NCBI GenBank assembly: GCA_963921825.1
Contig: OY997588.1
Location: 126,077,203-126,141,202 of the forward strand
Reading direction: 5' to 3'
Length of the DNA stretch: 64,000 nt
Origin: Erodium maritimum
Lineage: Eukaryota > Streptophyta > Magnoliopsida > Geraniales > Geraniaceae
The first letter of the stretch is position 1, and each line of letters opens with the position of its first letter. This document shows positions 12,534-24,684 of this stretch, piece after piece. The notes below the pieces were generated by a model. The model was not told the DNA's origin. It was given only the letters and a program-made list of their open reading frames with translations, and did no database searches. Position numbers and translations under genes: made by a program.

Positions 12534-13463
12534 TCAGGGCCCACTAGCTGAAATCGGAGCTCCTCTGCTGATGCTCTCAAAGCGGGTCGTCTCGTACACC
12601 GGCAAGCTGCTCGAGTAACCGATCGAGTCATAGTTCTGTAGCTCGAACAGATCGGAGCTCGAGTCACTCTCTGCACCGTCGTCGTCGTAATCGTTTTTAA
12701 AAATCTGTTCATGACATCGGGAGTTACTGTATTTCTTGTTGACGTTGCTGCTTCTGAAATAGCTGTTCCTCTCCGACAACCCATCTCTGAATCTGAATTT
12801 ATCATGGTCTAGCCACGAAAAATCTGGGTTTCTCCTAATTTCGTGTCCGTTGCAATGGAGGTATTGTTTTCGGTCAGAGATGCTCCGGGGATCGTTTTTG
12901 GTGGGTGCGTTGGCGTAGGTCGCCGGCGGCGTACGGAGGCCGGAGCTCCTGGAGAAAACAGAGGTTGCGGAAGATGGGTCGTTTTTGTTGTATGAGTTGC
13001 TGCTTCCGAAACTGAAATGGCTGATGCTGCTCCTCCTCTTCCTGGTGGCGCCGCCGGGGATTTCTCTGTCCGGCGCGGCGGATTTGGATTTCTTCTTAGA
13101 GGATTGGCTGAACAGAGAGTTGAGGAAGCTGGCGAGCCTGGCGCCGGGGGATCTGGGTTGTTTGTAATTTTTGTCCTTGATGGGTGGTTGCTTCTGATCC
13201 ACCGCCGTGGAGTTGTGGTGGCTTCTAGTGGTGGGGAGGTCGAGGCTGACGCTTCTCCCACCGCCGAGGCCTCCTCGAGACCAGTAATCGCTCCTGTTTC
13301 TGATCTCTTCCCGGAGCATGAATTTTTCGGTGAAGGAGGTGGCGTCGGCGGAGAAGTATCGGGCGGCTTCGAAGACGTGGAGGTCGGTGGAGTCGTGGCG
13401 TTGGTGGATTGTTTTTTTGAACATTCTGTCAAGGTCCGGATTGATGATACCTGTGGTGGACAT
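12534..13463 (-). CDS. BIG GRAIN 1-like protein
   Basis: A single-exon gene for a 309-residue protein. The family hallmarks are in order: an N-terminal DLHVFEAARYFS motif (residues 27-38), the SPGARLASFLNSLF block (105-118) followed by a Lys/Ser-rich stretch, the acidic SDSSSDLFEL motif (266-275) and LPVYETT (287-293) close to the C-terminus. Rice BIG GRAIN 1 is a plasma-membrane-associated protein that promotes auxin response and transport and affects grain size; relatives occur throughout flowering plants. The frame is open 63 codons further upstream, but I chose the ATG at 13463 because MSTTG... gives the usual family N-terminus and because the TATA box lies only about 120 bases before it, inside the longer frame. 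The protein is Ser/Lys-rich, without signal peptide or clear membrane span. This is the only convincing host gene in the window and looks intact. The exact paralogue is not determined. Confidence 0.85.
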   Translation of the reverse strand: MSTTGIINPDLDRMFKKTIHQRHDSTDLHVFEAARYFSADATSFTEKFMLREEIRNRSDYWSRGGLGGGRSVSLDLPTTRSHHNSTAVDQKQPPIKDKNYKQPRSPGARLASFLNSLFSQSSKKKSKSAAPDREIPGGATRKRRSSISHFSFGSSNSYNKNDPSSATSVFSRSSGLRTPPATYANAPTKNDPRSISDRKQYLHCNGHEIRRNPDFSWLDHDKFRFRDGLSERNSYFRSSNVNKKYSNSRCHEQIFKNDYDDDGAESDSSSDLFELQNYDSIGYSSSLPVYETTRFESISRGAPISASGP

Positions 13464-13583
13464 GGCTGTATGGTTTGGTTTGGTGGGTGACTTGCAAAGC
13501 AAGTGTTCGAGTGAAATGTTTGAGAGGATTGAATTTGAGGGTTGGTGTTGTGGTTTTGAAATTATACGATGGAGAGCTTTCCT

Positions 13584-13592
13584 TTTTTTATA
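13584..13592 (-). promoter_or_regulatory. TATA box of the BIG GRAIN 1-like gene
   Basis: On the minus strand the sequence reads CTTATAAAAAAAGG, about 120 bases before the chosen ATG. A C/A-rich leader without an ATG lies between them. The usual TATA-to-start distance puts the transcription start near 13555. Confidence 0.6.
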
Positions 13593-13599
13593 AGAGTAT

Positions 13600-13979
13600 T
13601 CATGAATAATGACGCGGTAGGGTCTACTACATATTCGGTCGGAACTTAACAAAGATAAGATGTCCTCGATTTTTGGAAGGATATATCATGTTGATACTAA
13701 AATTTCCATCTTATTTTTCAGAATAAGAAATTTGATTTCACACATAAACTATCTTGATATATTACGTAGGAGAGAATATTGATGGCTCGCTACAACAACG
13801 GTACTTTTGAGTTTTCCGTCGTGGTTGAGCAATTAGGTGCTTACGCAATATGTTTGTTCCGAGTGTTTGTTCAATGGCTTGGTGCTTCATCTGTGGTCCG
13901 CTGTTGTCGTTTGGGTGGCTGCAGAGTGAACAAGTACCGTAGGGACCTAGTTTTTAATCGGTAACGGGATGAACCTGTA
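13600..13979. other. Upstream region of the host gene
   Basis: AT-rich promoter-proximal DNA; no reading frame or repeat is recognised in it. Distal promoter elements cannot be assigned by eye. Confidence 0.3.
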
Positions 13980-14522
13980 TGTTGTTAATGCTCAAACGTT
14001 CTCTGGTCTGGTGCAAATTCTTGGCACTGCCTCAAAGGGGTCGGGGGGTCCTACAATTTGAAATTCCAATTGACGAGGGGCGGACCACATCCTCTCCTCG
14101 ATTAATGATGAGTTCGTGGTCCAATGAGAGGTTTGCGGGTACTACAGCCTCACTGGTGTGTAGTGGCAGTGGCTCCACCAAGTACCGACACAATACTCCT
14201 TTACTATCTCAGGAGCCAGCACTCTGGCGTTCTTAGAGCCCTACGATATCTATCAAGGGAGGACGACGCAAGATGGATCTCCGAAGGAGTACTTAGTCCG
14301 CATCGACGTCGTTCTTCCAAAAAAGGGCTCGCTCTGTCCTAGCTTACCGTTTAGAATAGCTATAATGGTTGCCTCGACATCGGTTGTGGCCACTATCGTA
14401 ATATCCCTCTCCCGACATCCACCCTGGAGTATTTCGACACATGAGCATTTTTTACTTTTCCCTTGTCTCCCCACGATGCTCAGACGTTTCAGTCTATTTC
14501 TTTATTGTTATCTTTGGGTTTC
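13980..14522 (+). mobile_element. Fragment of an RT-less retroposon (copy J), cut by an LTR insertion
   Basis: 14235-14275 (gagccctacga...caagggaggacgacgc) matches the plus-strand element at 27695-27730 and the complement of 48385-48415, so this is a plus-strand piece of the same repeat family. It is interrupted on the right by the LTR beginning at 14523; its left end is not defined. No intact protein remains. Confidence 0.5.
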
Positions 14523-16443
14523 TGTGAAGACCGCCTCGGTAAAAAGATTTAAAATATTAAAATGTTTCGTTTGGAACGTCGGGGTTGGAAAGCGGATTAA
14601 AATTCTGGATCGATTTCATTTTGCAAAAAAAAAGAGAAGAAAAGAAAAAAAAAAGGGAAGAAGCTGTTTTTGGGCCAAGTCAGACCGTTGGGCCAACCAG
14701 TCAGCTCAAAAGCCAACTTGGGCCAGCCCAGCTAGACAACCCAACCCAACTCAGCTGTGTCTAACCCTAGCCGAACTGTTCACCTTCTTCCTCCTTGTTC
14801 GCACGCGTCCCAAGACGCACAATCCTCCTCCATCTTCCTCTCTCTCTCGATCTCACCTCTCTCCGCCCGAGCCTCACCGTGTCCTGCTACCGGTCTCAAA
14901 TCGAAGCCTCGCCACGTCCGGTACAGAGCCACGCCGTCGGGCGAGCTACACGAACCGGAACTGAGCAACGCCGCCGCTGGAAGCCCTCGCACGACCCTTC
15001 TCTTCTGGGCTCGTTTCGCGCCGTGCCTGTGACAAAGGCTTCAACACAGGTAAACGACGCATCAGCCCGTTCTCCTTTCCCCAAATTTCCTCCCTTCATT
15101 CTAGCCCCAGCGCCGTCGCACCTCTTGCCGGCGAGCTTCACTCCCTCGTTAGATCCGAGACGGAGGAGCCGTGGGTCGCACACCAGACATTGCCTCCCTC
15201 ACCCAATCCCCGCCGGAGCTCTGGCGTCTCCGTCCCAGCTCACCTCTACACCTCCCTCCGAGTTCTACTGCCGTCGCTAGAAAACAAGACCAACCCTAAC
15301 CTCGATCTTCTCCGTCCTCAGTTCAGGCCAGAACCGACTAGGCCTTGGGCCAGACGAGACTAGGCTGGGCCTTGGGCCAGGGTCGAGCTCGGGCCAGGCC
15401 GGACTCGAGCCAGGCTGGGCCTTGGCCCAGGCCAGGTTCGGCTCTGGTCGGGCCTGAGTCGGGTCGGGTCTGGACTCGGGTTCGGGCTCAGACCGGGTTT
15501 GGTTCGCGGATTTGGATCGGACTCGGGTCGGATCCGGGTCAGACCAGTTTTAAAGGGTTAATTAATTTAAAATCAGATTAATTAATTATTAAATTAATTT
15601 AAATTGGAGATTTAAAGGATTTAAAGAGGAAGGACTCATCGGACTTAATTGATAAATTAGATGACCGTTACGGACTGGACCAGGACTGATTATCGTCCTT
15701 TTGTTAAACCCAGGCTTGGACCTTGATCGTGGAGAAGACCGGAGGTAGGCACGGACGTCAGCAGCTAGGAGACGTAGATGTTAGTTCTTCTTGAGGTAGG
15801 GAAAGTAGCGAATACCGGTTTAATTACAAAAAGTTACTAGTATAGGTAATAATGAAACTGGAACGAACGTTTATATCATATAATAACCGAGCGAGTCTTA
15901 GTAACATGTAGGATGTGATTCACTAGTGTTAGCCGCTTTCAATATTCTGGGAAATTGCCGTGCTGGTAGAATGGCCATATCGAGCCGTAGGTTGTGTGCT
16001 GACTGAAACGTCTGATCTGTTTGAGATGCATGTTGTGTGACTTAGTGTCGATAAGATTAAGAGCTGAGTTATAACATATTCGGTGTAACATGTTGTTGCT
16101 ATGTGTGGGCAAGTGTGCCGTGACTGATTTGATGTGAACTATTGGTTGTGATATGGTCGGGTGAGTGATAAACCGACGCTCGTGTAATTGTGGTAAGATT
16201 GTGGGCTTGGTGATCCGTGTTTGATCTTTGGCATTACGATGCGTGTTATTATCTTGATGTTTATTACAAGAGGGTTGTATTCCGGTACGGTACCCACACC
16301 GAGGGGGTGTGCCGGTGTGGGGTAGTACCTATGCCGACGATGTGGTCCCACGTATGCGCGATCCCCCAGTGTGATATTCCGGTACGATGCCTACATCGAG
16401 GGGGTATGCCGGTGTAGGGCATCTAGTCCGACGGTTGTGATTG

Positions 16444-16641
16444 GGCCTACGGGTCGTGTTGGGCCTACATGTCGTATTGGGCCTATTAGTCGTATTGGGC
16501 CTACGGGTCGTATTGGGCCGACGAGTCATATTGGGCCTACGGGTCGTGTTGGGCCTACGAGTCGTATTGGGCCTACGGGTCATATTGGGCCTACGGGTCG
16601 TATTGGGCCGACGGGTCATATTGGGCCTACGGGTCGTGTTT
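16444..16641 (+). repeat. 18-bp minisatellite, about 11 units, inside the LTR
   Basis: The unit is GGGCCTACGGGTCGTATT with point changes. Because 18 is a multiple of three, it creates open frames on both strands (a GPTGRI-type hexapeptide on plus, an arginine/threonine-rich one on minus) that are not genes. The array lies about 380 bases before the conserved palindromic block at 17018-17037. Confidence 0.9.
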
Positions 16642-17312
16642 CTACCCCAATGATCTATGGTCCTTTGGGGACATTTCCGAGAGCACCTACGATATGTGTC
16701 CCCTTATGGATGTTTCCGGTAGCCTCGACGCATGTGTCACCTCTGAACCGAGGGACAATCCGAGATGATACATTGACGTTCCGGTATGATATGATGGAGT
16801 TCGGGGACTGCGGTACGGGACGTGTGCTGGTCGCTTTTGTGTGTGATACGTTTGCTGCTTGGTTAATGTTTTATTGTGTGAAAGCGGTCGTTCGAGTGTG
16901 TTGTGAGTTTGGCTATGAACCCCGGTTTGGCAGTTAGTTGTGCTGTACTAGTATGCCATAATTGGACGGTTACTCGTGGTGGTGAGCCGATGTTCATTAC
17001 CTTAACTACTTTTTCTACTGGGCGAAAGCTCACCCCTTACCTTGTTGTCTTTCAGGTCTTGAGCGGGAGTTGGACTAGCTGGATGCTCGATGCTTGGGAG
17101 CTAGCGGGTGTCCTAGGCTAGTTGTCTAGAGACGTACTATCTTGACTTTTTAACTCATTTATCACTTGGTTTTATCGAGCTGTGACTCGCGCTGTTATTC
17201 GAATGTTAAAGCTGTTATTTCAAGAATTATTTCTTTTAAGTTGTCTTTATTATTTATTTATTTAAGTTCACGTCTCGAGTCCGGTCAAAAGCGGATTTGG
17301 GGCGTGACAATT

Positions 17313-17324
17313 TGGTATCAGAGC
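17313..17324 (+). other. Primer-binding site for initiator tRNA-Met
   Basis: TGGTATCAGAGC lies three bases after the LTR end. It is the standard plant retrotransposon site complementary to the 3' end of initiator tRNA-Met and fixes the LTR as a 5' LTR. Confidence 0.9.
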
Positions 17325-17384
17325 CTGGTTTCAATTTGAAATGATTTTTCAAAACCTCGGACCGTACGCCAATTAGGTGGGTAG

Positions 17385-18807
17385 TGATGTAGGCATAAAA
17401 TGCATCGGTTTTGGATGTTTTTAGCCCACATTATTGAGCTCTTTGGTCCCGGGGTTGTACAAGTTGGTGCACTTTTCTCTCTATACTCGTACTTTGTCTC
17501 TCATTGTGTTTTGTAGGTGCTTTCATCGAAAAAAAGGGCTAAAACAGAGGAAAATCCGGTTTTAGGAGTTTTGGAAGCTGGCTGATTTTGCAAAGGGCAT
17601 AACTTCTTCATACGAAATCCGATTGTCTTCAATTTTATGTCAAATCGAAGGGAATTCAGAGATCTACAATTTTTATCAAGGTCCCAAGACCGTTACGGCC
17701 CTCTATCAGGCCCGCTCGAGGCTTTCCGATTTCAAGACGGGTTTTCTACTTTAAAAAAAAGGAAATTTTCCTATTCCAAATCCAAATTTGAGAAGGAAAT
17801 AAGGGTCTTGAAGTCCTATATATATGGGAGCACGAATTTGGAGAGGAGAACTTGTATTGGACATTATTTTAGAGAGATTGAGAGTTAGGGTTTGAGTTTT
17901 GGTGAGAGAGAAGTGCTTATGAGCAAGGATTGAAGCAACTTTAAGATTTTCATCATTGAATCGGTATTTTGTATCAACTTTACCTTTGAAATATGTTTTT
18001 CTCTTGCTCATCTTCTTCTTTGTGTTCTTCCTTCATCTCCATGAACTAAATTTCCAATGATCTAGGTCTAGGGGAAACAATACGATGAATTAATTCAATG
18101 GGTTCGTGTTTATTATGTGCAATTTGTGTTTGGATTATTGTTTGCATGATTTGAACATAATGCTTCATCAAATTGATCACTTGATAGATGATTAGGTTTT
18201 ACCACTCAATAATCGAAAGCTGAGAGTGACTAAAAGGACTAAGGATTATGTAACTCGGGTTTAAATCTAGTCTCTAATAAAGTTAGGTTAACACGAGTGT
18301 AACAGCTATAGGCGTATAAACCGAAAGTTAGAGGAGTTCATGAATCGTAATGCTGTATGTATCACTACACCCAGATTAGAAATAACTAGGTGGTCAGATT
18401 ATACTAGGGACCTAATTCGATCGAAAGATGTTTAGGAAAAGTCGAGAGAACTTCCGTTACCTTTAAACTTACATTTTTTTTGCAGATGTAAACACAAATC
18501 CCTGCGAATTAATCGTCATATTGTGACCCCGTTAAAGTCCTAGATCACCTTTTCTTCCGAATTTCACAACATCTGCTATTTTTGCCTCGTATTTGTTCTC
18601 ACTTTACTTTAATTGTTTTTCCAACTTGCTATTTACATCTTTAAAACCAAAACCATATCTTTACAGAAACAGATTAACTAACGGATTTTAAATCGAGTGA
18701 CTGTTTTATTGCTCCCTTGGGTACGATAACCGGACTTGAACCGAAATACTACTTGACGACCGGTGCGCTTGCCGTGCCCTTTTTGTGAGTTAATTCTCAG
18801 GGCGTCA
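17385..18807 (+). mobile_element. Solo LTR of a second retrotransposon lineage, nested in the Tekay leader
   Basis: It is 1423 bp, starts TGATGTAGGCATAAAATGC and ends TCTCAGGGCGTCA, with the perfect 5-bp TSD GGTAG outside both ends (17380-17384 and 18808-18812). Near its end it has 'ttgctcccttgggtacgataaccggactt', a phrase typical of LTRs of the Tat/Ogre branch of Ty3-gypsy, so I assign it there tentatively. It inserted 60 bases after the primer-binding site of the older Tekay-type element. No open frame in it is credible. Confidence 0.85.
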
Positions 18808-19262
18808 GGTAGAGTTAGGTGGTTCAAGTCGTATTGCTCGGTGACGCGAGTCGTAAATATCATGTGCGTAGAGTCAAAACGACAAGAGTCTCGATTGTTA
18901 AAGTGCGTTGGTTAAGTTTTACCTTACTTGATTTGTACTTTACTCCGTTGTCTGTTGTACACCTTAGTGGATCCATGATGCCGATCGGTTGAGATCGAGG
19001 TTGGTTAACGAGCGATGCTCGAGTTGGTTATGACATGTGTGTATTGGTGAACTGATCGTTATTGGATTGCCGCCTTGGTCGGTCGTTGAGTGAATGATTG
19101 GGTGGATTGGAATGCTGACGTGGCCGGGTGGTAATCGAGTAATTGCCTAGACCCGAGTTGTGTACTTGTGATATATATGCTGAATGCTTAGGTGATTGGT
19201 TTATGGAATGTGTGCTGGTGTGGTTGTTTATGCAAGGGTACCCTCGATATGCAAGGATCATC

Positions 19263-21397
19263 TACGATTCACGCTATGACTTGGGCTTGCGCTAGTGTAG
19301 ATGAAGTCTCAAGGAGTTAACCTGGCAGGTAAGTGGGCGATCCCCGTACCTACACACTCTGTCGTTAGACAATCCTGACGTCTGGCGAGACTACTTTGAA
19401 AATCTCACCTGATGGATGGGAACATCGTACAAGATCATCTATTTATCTTGTTGTAAGCCTACAATCATTGTGTCTTCGAAAGACCATTTCACGTGGTGGT
19501 GTCCAGGTCGTGCTCTTTGGCCCTGTAGATCTCATTCCCTTGCTCTCCTTCTGGTGCATACCGCAACCCTACTATCGTTACTTCTTGGGTAGTGATGGTC
19601 CCCTGGTCGTGAAAGCAAAAGAAGACTCGCACCAAACCATACCCACTTCCGTTTCGCTCTCTTCGAGAAGTATTTGTGAGAGCTGGTGTGAACAAACCTA
19701 ACATGAGATGTCAGTTTTCTTGTAACAACTGGTTCTAGTGGGTTCACCAAAATGATATGATACGTCTGGCCCCGATCGACATCAGTACTGGACTCAAAGC
19801 CTTGGTGATATTCTGAGACTGTTCCATAGAATTTTAGGGAGGAGGCTAAAGCTGAAATTTTCAATAGATTTTACTAGAGGGTCTTTGTTTAGGTCTGGTC
19901 GTAAAAAAAAACCTTTGATGCTTGGGAGAGAATTGCCTTGAGTTTGGTGTTGTATCGATGTTCCACGGGCCCTTTCCCTAAGATCTTGGTCGAGAACTTC
20001 TTGTTGGGTTTTGTTCCGTAGGACAAGCCAGAATTTGTATACAATGTCATTTGTGAGTTAATAAAAGTTGGCAAACATATTTTATCATTTACTTATAATG
20101 TTAACTACATGGATATATTACTCTATCTAAGGTATTCAAGCATAGATTCCCGATAGTATAACTCATAGTAATATGGGAGTGAGCCTATTCATTCATTCTT
20201 AGCCTAAATCGATAGTTAGAGCTAGTGCGACCGTTGATTGGAGGATAATGTCATATTGATCATGCATATAGAGATATGAGTCAACGTCACATATGCCAAT
20301 GAGTTTGATATTGAATGCCCACCTTGGGAATACTCCATAGATTACGGGACATTAATATTTCTCAACCACCATGACATCACTATACTATCCACATATGCGT
20401 TGATTCATGTCTTGACATAACATGGAGATACGCCTAGCAAGAGAGTTATTTGGGTTGTGCTCAGATGTGGATACACACATATTAATTATATGAGTGATGA
20501 TTATAGGGACTTGTCACTTGTATTTATACGAATCAGATGCCATCAGGGCCCATCTTGATGAGTGAAGGATTGTAAAAGAAGCATTACCATACATGTGATT
20601 TGTCACCTACAATCCAAACTCAAGATCAAGGGAACTATATACTGAATTGAAAAAAATATGATGCTTCTATGACTTTTGTTCAGTCATGACATCTCCAAAT
20701 GACAAAGGATAAGATCACTTATGATAACAGGATTTGACAAAGACAATGTCAAAAATTTATATGACTTGGGTAGTTATGGGCCTTGGTAGGAGTTACCCAT
20801 AACTTGTGGAAGGAATGATGATTTCAATCTCACTGCCAACGTCATATGAATGCTAAAGGGTCACACACAATAGAATAAAAACTACAACGAAATGAACCTT
20901 GGAGATTTCACTTAAATAAATCGAGAAATTCATATTTGATATAACAAGCCTACTTATTTAATTACTTTCTCATAAGATGAAGTCATTACTTATATTTAAT
21001 TATTGTCTTGCATGATAATTAATTAAAACAAATAAAGACCTAAAAATATATAAATATAACGGGTTTAGCCGAACACCCCAATTGGACAATAGAGGTATTT
21101 TTCCAACCCATGTAAATATATGAATATATTACCGGCGATGTTTTTATTTATTAAATTAGAAGAATGAAAATTAAAGTTCTAGAATGTCACACAAAAGGGA
21201 ATTTTAGTTTGACTAGAATAGAAGAAACAAGACACCTCTTAAATTCTTCTTATGCTTGGTTTCCTTATTCTAATTGAACTTGGTTTAAGGTAAACTAAAC
21301 CCTATAAATATAAAAATAATGATGGATAGAAATCACAAGCATTAGTGCTTTAATTTTCGGCCACACATATAGTGATCAAGAGTGAAAATTTCAAAGG
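19263..21397. other. Retroelement-derived DNA, not assignable to one element
   Basis: 19300-20080 has weak minus-strand open frames with no domain I recognise. 20090-21397 is AT-rich and ends in a promoter-like stretch with CCTATAAATATAAAA at 21301-21315, as in a retrotransposon LTR, and it is interrupted by the hAT end at 21398. I see no host gene here. Confidence 0.35.
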
Positions 21398-22048
21398 TAG
21401 GGATGGCAATGGGCCGGGTCTGGGTCGGGTTTTGTGATACCCGTACCCAGCGCGATTTCCCTACATGTGGCCCGAGCCCGCCCGGGACCCGATAGTGGCC
21501 CGCTTGTGGCCCGATCGGGTCGGGTATTACCCTACCCGCCCAATATAAGAGTTGTATTTTTTTCCTATCAGGGCACAAATTTTATTTCACTACTCAATTA
21601 TATTGATAAATCATGTATATATGATGCGTAAAAGTTTCATATATTTATATGAAACATATAATCTCATCATTTCGGACAAGTAAAACAAGTAACATCAAAC
21701 CAAAACTATTCACTTCCAAAGTTTTTATTCTGATGACTAATAAACCAAAATCAAATCTAATTATTCATACATAATTAATCAAGTCTCCTCTCCATACATA
21801 ATTAATCAAGTCTCCTCTCCTTCTCATTTCCAATCATCAAAGTTCAAGTATTCGCATCAACATCGACAATGGTATTTTCCTAAATCAAAACAAGAAATAT
21901 AAGATATGAAAAAATTTAACAATAAATTAGCTTGCATGTCATTAAAATGTTTATAATATACCTCATTATCTTGATCATAATCAAAGAGTTGCCAATATGC
22001 ATCCTTCTCTTTAGAGCATGTCTCTGAAAACACAGACTTAACTAAATA

Positions 22049-22538
22049 GGGTTTACTCCATGTCCTAACCTCGTACTACACTTAATTGTCAAATCCGCAC
22101 CCAAGCTTTGGAAAATTGTCAAATAGTAACGAATTTCAAAACTGAATTATTAAAAATAAAAAAGTATTGTTTAAATTGACTTTTTCCGTGAACAGTGAAT
22201 CACGTGCTGCCCACGTGACTCATTTTATAATGGAGCTTGCGCGAGCTGAGGTCACGAAGAGATGAAATTCGAATCTTGGACATAAAGAGATGAAGTTCGA
22301 AGAGATGAGATGAAGATATTAGGTCACAAAGATAAGAAGTTAGGTCAAGTTAACATCCGTAGGAAGAACATATTTGAGGGTAAACTCGACTTTTCACTTG
22401 GCCAAGTTAACGTCCATTTAAAATTAGAAACCGTTGGCAATTTCAGTTAATTGACCGTTACTACATGACAATTTCAATTGTACAGGGTTTGGATTTAACA
22501 ATTTTTGAAAGTTGGGCGTTAGGACATGGAGTAACCCC
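22049..22538. mobile_element. 490-bp MITE nested in the hAT element
   Basis: The ends are inverted repeats: GGGTTTACTCCATGTCCTAAC on the left and the complement of GGGGTTACTCCATGTCCTAAC on the right. AAATA flanks both sides (22044-22048 and 22539-22543), giving a 5-bp TSD. There is no coding sequence. The superfamily is uncertain, as no transposase partner is visible. Confidence 0.8.
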
Positions 22539-22562
22539 AAATAAATATTAGTGACAAATTAT

Positions 22563-24684
22563 CTATAAATAGTAATTTAAATTAAGTAGATTGCATAAAA
22601 TATTTGATTTACCTTGTATATTATCATTCCATAACCAACTTTGAGAACACATAAGTGCCTCTAAAGTCTCTGAATGAAGCCTATTACGTTGTGGGGTGAC
22701 ATTTCTACCTCCGGAACTGAATGCTGATTCAGAAGCTACAGTTAAAATCGGAATAGCTAGAACATCTCTAGCTATATTTTGCAAAGTAGGCCACTTTGAC
22801 CCATGATTTTTCCACCAAACCAGAATGTCAAAATCAACACTTCTCGGCACGAGCGTGTCCTCTAAATATTGATCCAAATCAGATCTAGAAAATCCCTTCT
22901 TTGCCCCACTTACATATGACTCGAAGATAGTCCAATCCAACCTTACATTTGATGTATCTGAAGCCTCTCGATGACAACTTTGCACCATATTGTCATGTTG
23001 TCCAAGTGCTTTTGATTCTCTACAGTTATATTCTTCAACGAGCTTCAAACATAATGTTCTCACTTTCTCAATCTCTATAGCAGATGCATTGCCATAAAGC
23101 CTAGGGAAGTAGGCTTCCAAAAGCTGAATCTTGAATCTTGGATCTAAAACAATAGCAATAGACATAATCCCATGTATGCTATGCCAATACTTGTCGAATT
23201 TCTGATTCATGCTCAATGTCATAAACTTTATAATTTCACGTGAAAATGTTTTCCATGAAAGCAATGAAAATTTAATAGAGCACACATGAGGAAAAAATAG
23301 GTTCGCAGTCGGATACTTACTACCAGAGAACGCCTCAGTCACCTCATAAAACATATTTAGCTTCTCACATACTTCTTCAGCAACCTCCCATTCCTCATAT
23401 GTTGGACAACACTTAAACATCTCCTCCCGAATTTACAATCTCTTCAACACTTCCTTATACTACAAGGCAACCTTCACCATTAAATAAGTAGAGTTCCATC
23501 GTGTTTTGCAATCAAGAGCTAATTTTTTACCACACTTAATCTCCATCTGATTCTTGGTTTCCTCAAATTTTTGTACTCTTTTGGGGGTTGAACTCCAATA
23601 AGCAATTGTTTCTCTTACTTTCTCAATACTTTCTTTAATAATGGATAAACCATCTTGCACAATCAAATTAAGAATATGAGCACAACATCACATGTGCAAT
23701 AACTTTCCATGTAGTAAAAGTGAGCTAGAAGGAAGCTTTTCCAACAAAATTCTAACAATTGCATCATTAGTTGTGCAATTATCTACCGTCAATGTAGATA
23801 ATTTTCTATCCAAATTCTAATCAAGCATACAGTCAAACAACACATTAGCAAGAATATCAGCAGTGTGTGGACAAGGCACATATTTGAACCTAAACACAAC
23901 AAGTACAAGTATAAAAATTTAAAACATGACATGAATTATGAAATAAAATATAATGCAAACAATTTTGAAATACAATACCTGATAATTCTACTCTGCATCT
24001 TCCAATCGTTGTCAATGTAATGCACCGTGATTGCCATGCAACCTTTTCTTTGACTATTTTCCGTCCATATATCTGTAGTCAGTGCAATTATGCTTTCATT
24101 TATCAGTATCTTCTTGATCGCATCATCCTTCTCATGCTTGTAGATATCCAGGAGATCGGTCTTCAAAGTGTTTCGAGTCGGAACTTGGAACAATGGTTGA
24201 GCTATTTTCATGAAGTCCCGAAACTTCTGATGATCAACCATTGACAAAGGGTACTCGTGCATGATAATCATACGAGCAAGCTCCTTTCTACATGCATCTT
24301 GGTCAAATTGATAGTTGTTCAAAATAAATTTCCCGTCGTTCTTTCTTTCGCCCGCCAAGATCGCCTGACCTATGTCTGGTACCTTATATCGTGGACACCG
24401 TTTCAAATGTCTACTGAGATGACTTGTTCCATGATTAGTGTCACCTGATAGTCCCTTTTTGGAGTAATTACAAATAGCCAATTTCTTGTTATTTCTCGTT
24501 TCTCTTTCGAAATGATCCCATACCGCGGATCTTTGTCTCTATTAATAACAAACAGCTCCGAATTTGTGTTAGGGTCGACATCTTCAGTATTATGAACTGG
24601 TGAGTTAACCGCTTGATCCGCACTCAAGGGTTCATTATTAATCACAACCACGGGAGTATCAATACAATTGGATTCTGAATCCAT
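22563..24684 (-). pseudogene. hAT transposase (BED-finger, RICESLEEPER/DAYSLEEPER-like), inactivated
   Basis: The minus-strand order is: an acidic N-terminus from the ATG at 24684; a BED zinc finger near 24530-24390 (AVWDHFERE, CNYSKKG, HLSRHLKRC); a middle part with LTTDIWTEN and MAITVHYID; an intron; TVDNCTTND and HILNLIVQDGL; then the C-terminal dimerisation region (LDQYLEDTL, FDILVWWKNHGSKWPTL, SESAFSSGGRNVT). These transposases cut and paste their element as dimers. Breaks: a frameshift just before the BED domain, the second BED cysteine replaced by serine (CNYS), in-frame stops near 23816 and 23693, and further stops between 23460 and 23400. A good 89-base intron (GT...AG, 23978 to 23890) separates IIR from FKYVPCPHT, which restores the usual spacing. 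It is a relic and not a domesticated gene. Confidence 0.8.

Larger units (their letters stand above)
14523..19262 (+). mobile_element. Truncated Tekay-type Ty3-gypsy element: 5' LTR, primer site and leader
   Basis: The LTR runs 14523-17309 (2787 bp, TGTGAAGACCGC...GGGGCGTGACA). A primer-binding site and leader follow, then the element stops without gag or pol. After removing the inserted solo LTR, the leader resumes at 18813 and can be followed, by base composition and weak likeness to the leader at 59441-60099, to about 19262. The LTR starts with the same twelve bases as the minus-strand solo LTR at 46481, so the two belong to one family, and both share the end and palindrome with the other Tekay-like LTRs. 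No 3' LTR is present. The right limit is approximate. Confidence 0.75.

Noticed and set aside
13017..13490. 157-codon plus-strand frame opposite the host gene
   Set aside because: It is a shadow of the BIG GRAIN 1-like coding strand, with Gly/Val-rich composition typical of an antisense frame and no known domain.
14365..15280. Plus-strand frames of 161-199 codons
   Set aside because: They span the junction between a retroposon fragment and the LTR at 14523, so they are chance readings of LTR sequence.
16371..16937. 188-codon plus-strand frame rich in GPTGRI repeats, and its minus-strand TRRPN counterpart
   Set aside because: Both are produced by the 18-bp LTR minisatellite, whose period is a multiple of three. 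The flanking parts of the frames are LTR sequence.
17313..17324. tRNA gene suggested by the tRNA-Met-complementary sequence
   Set aside because: It is only the 12-base primer-binding site; no tRNA fold or A/B boxes surround it here or at 59429.
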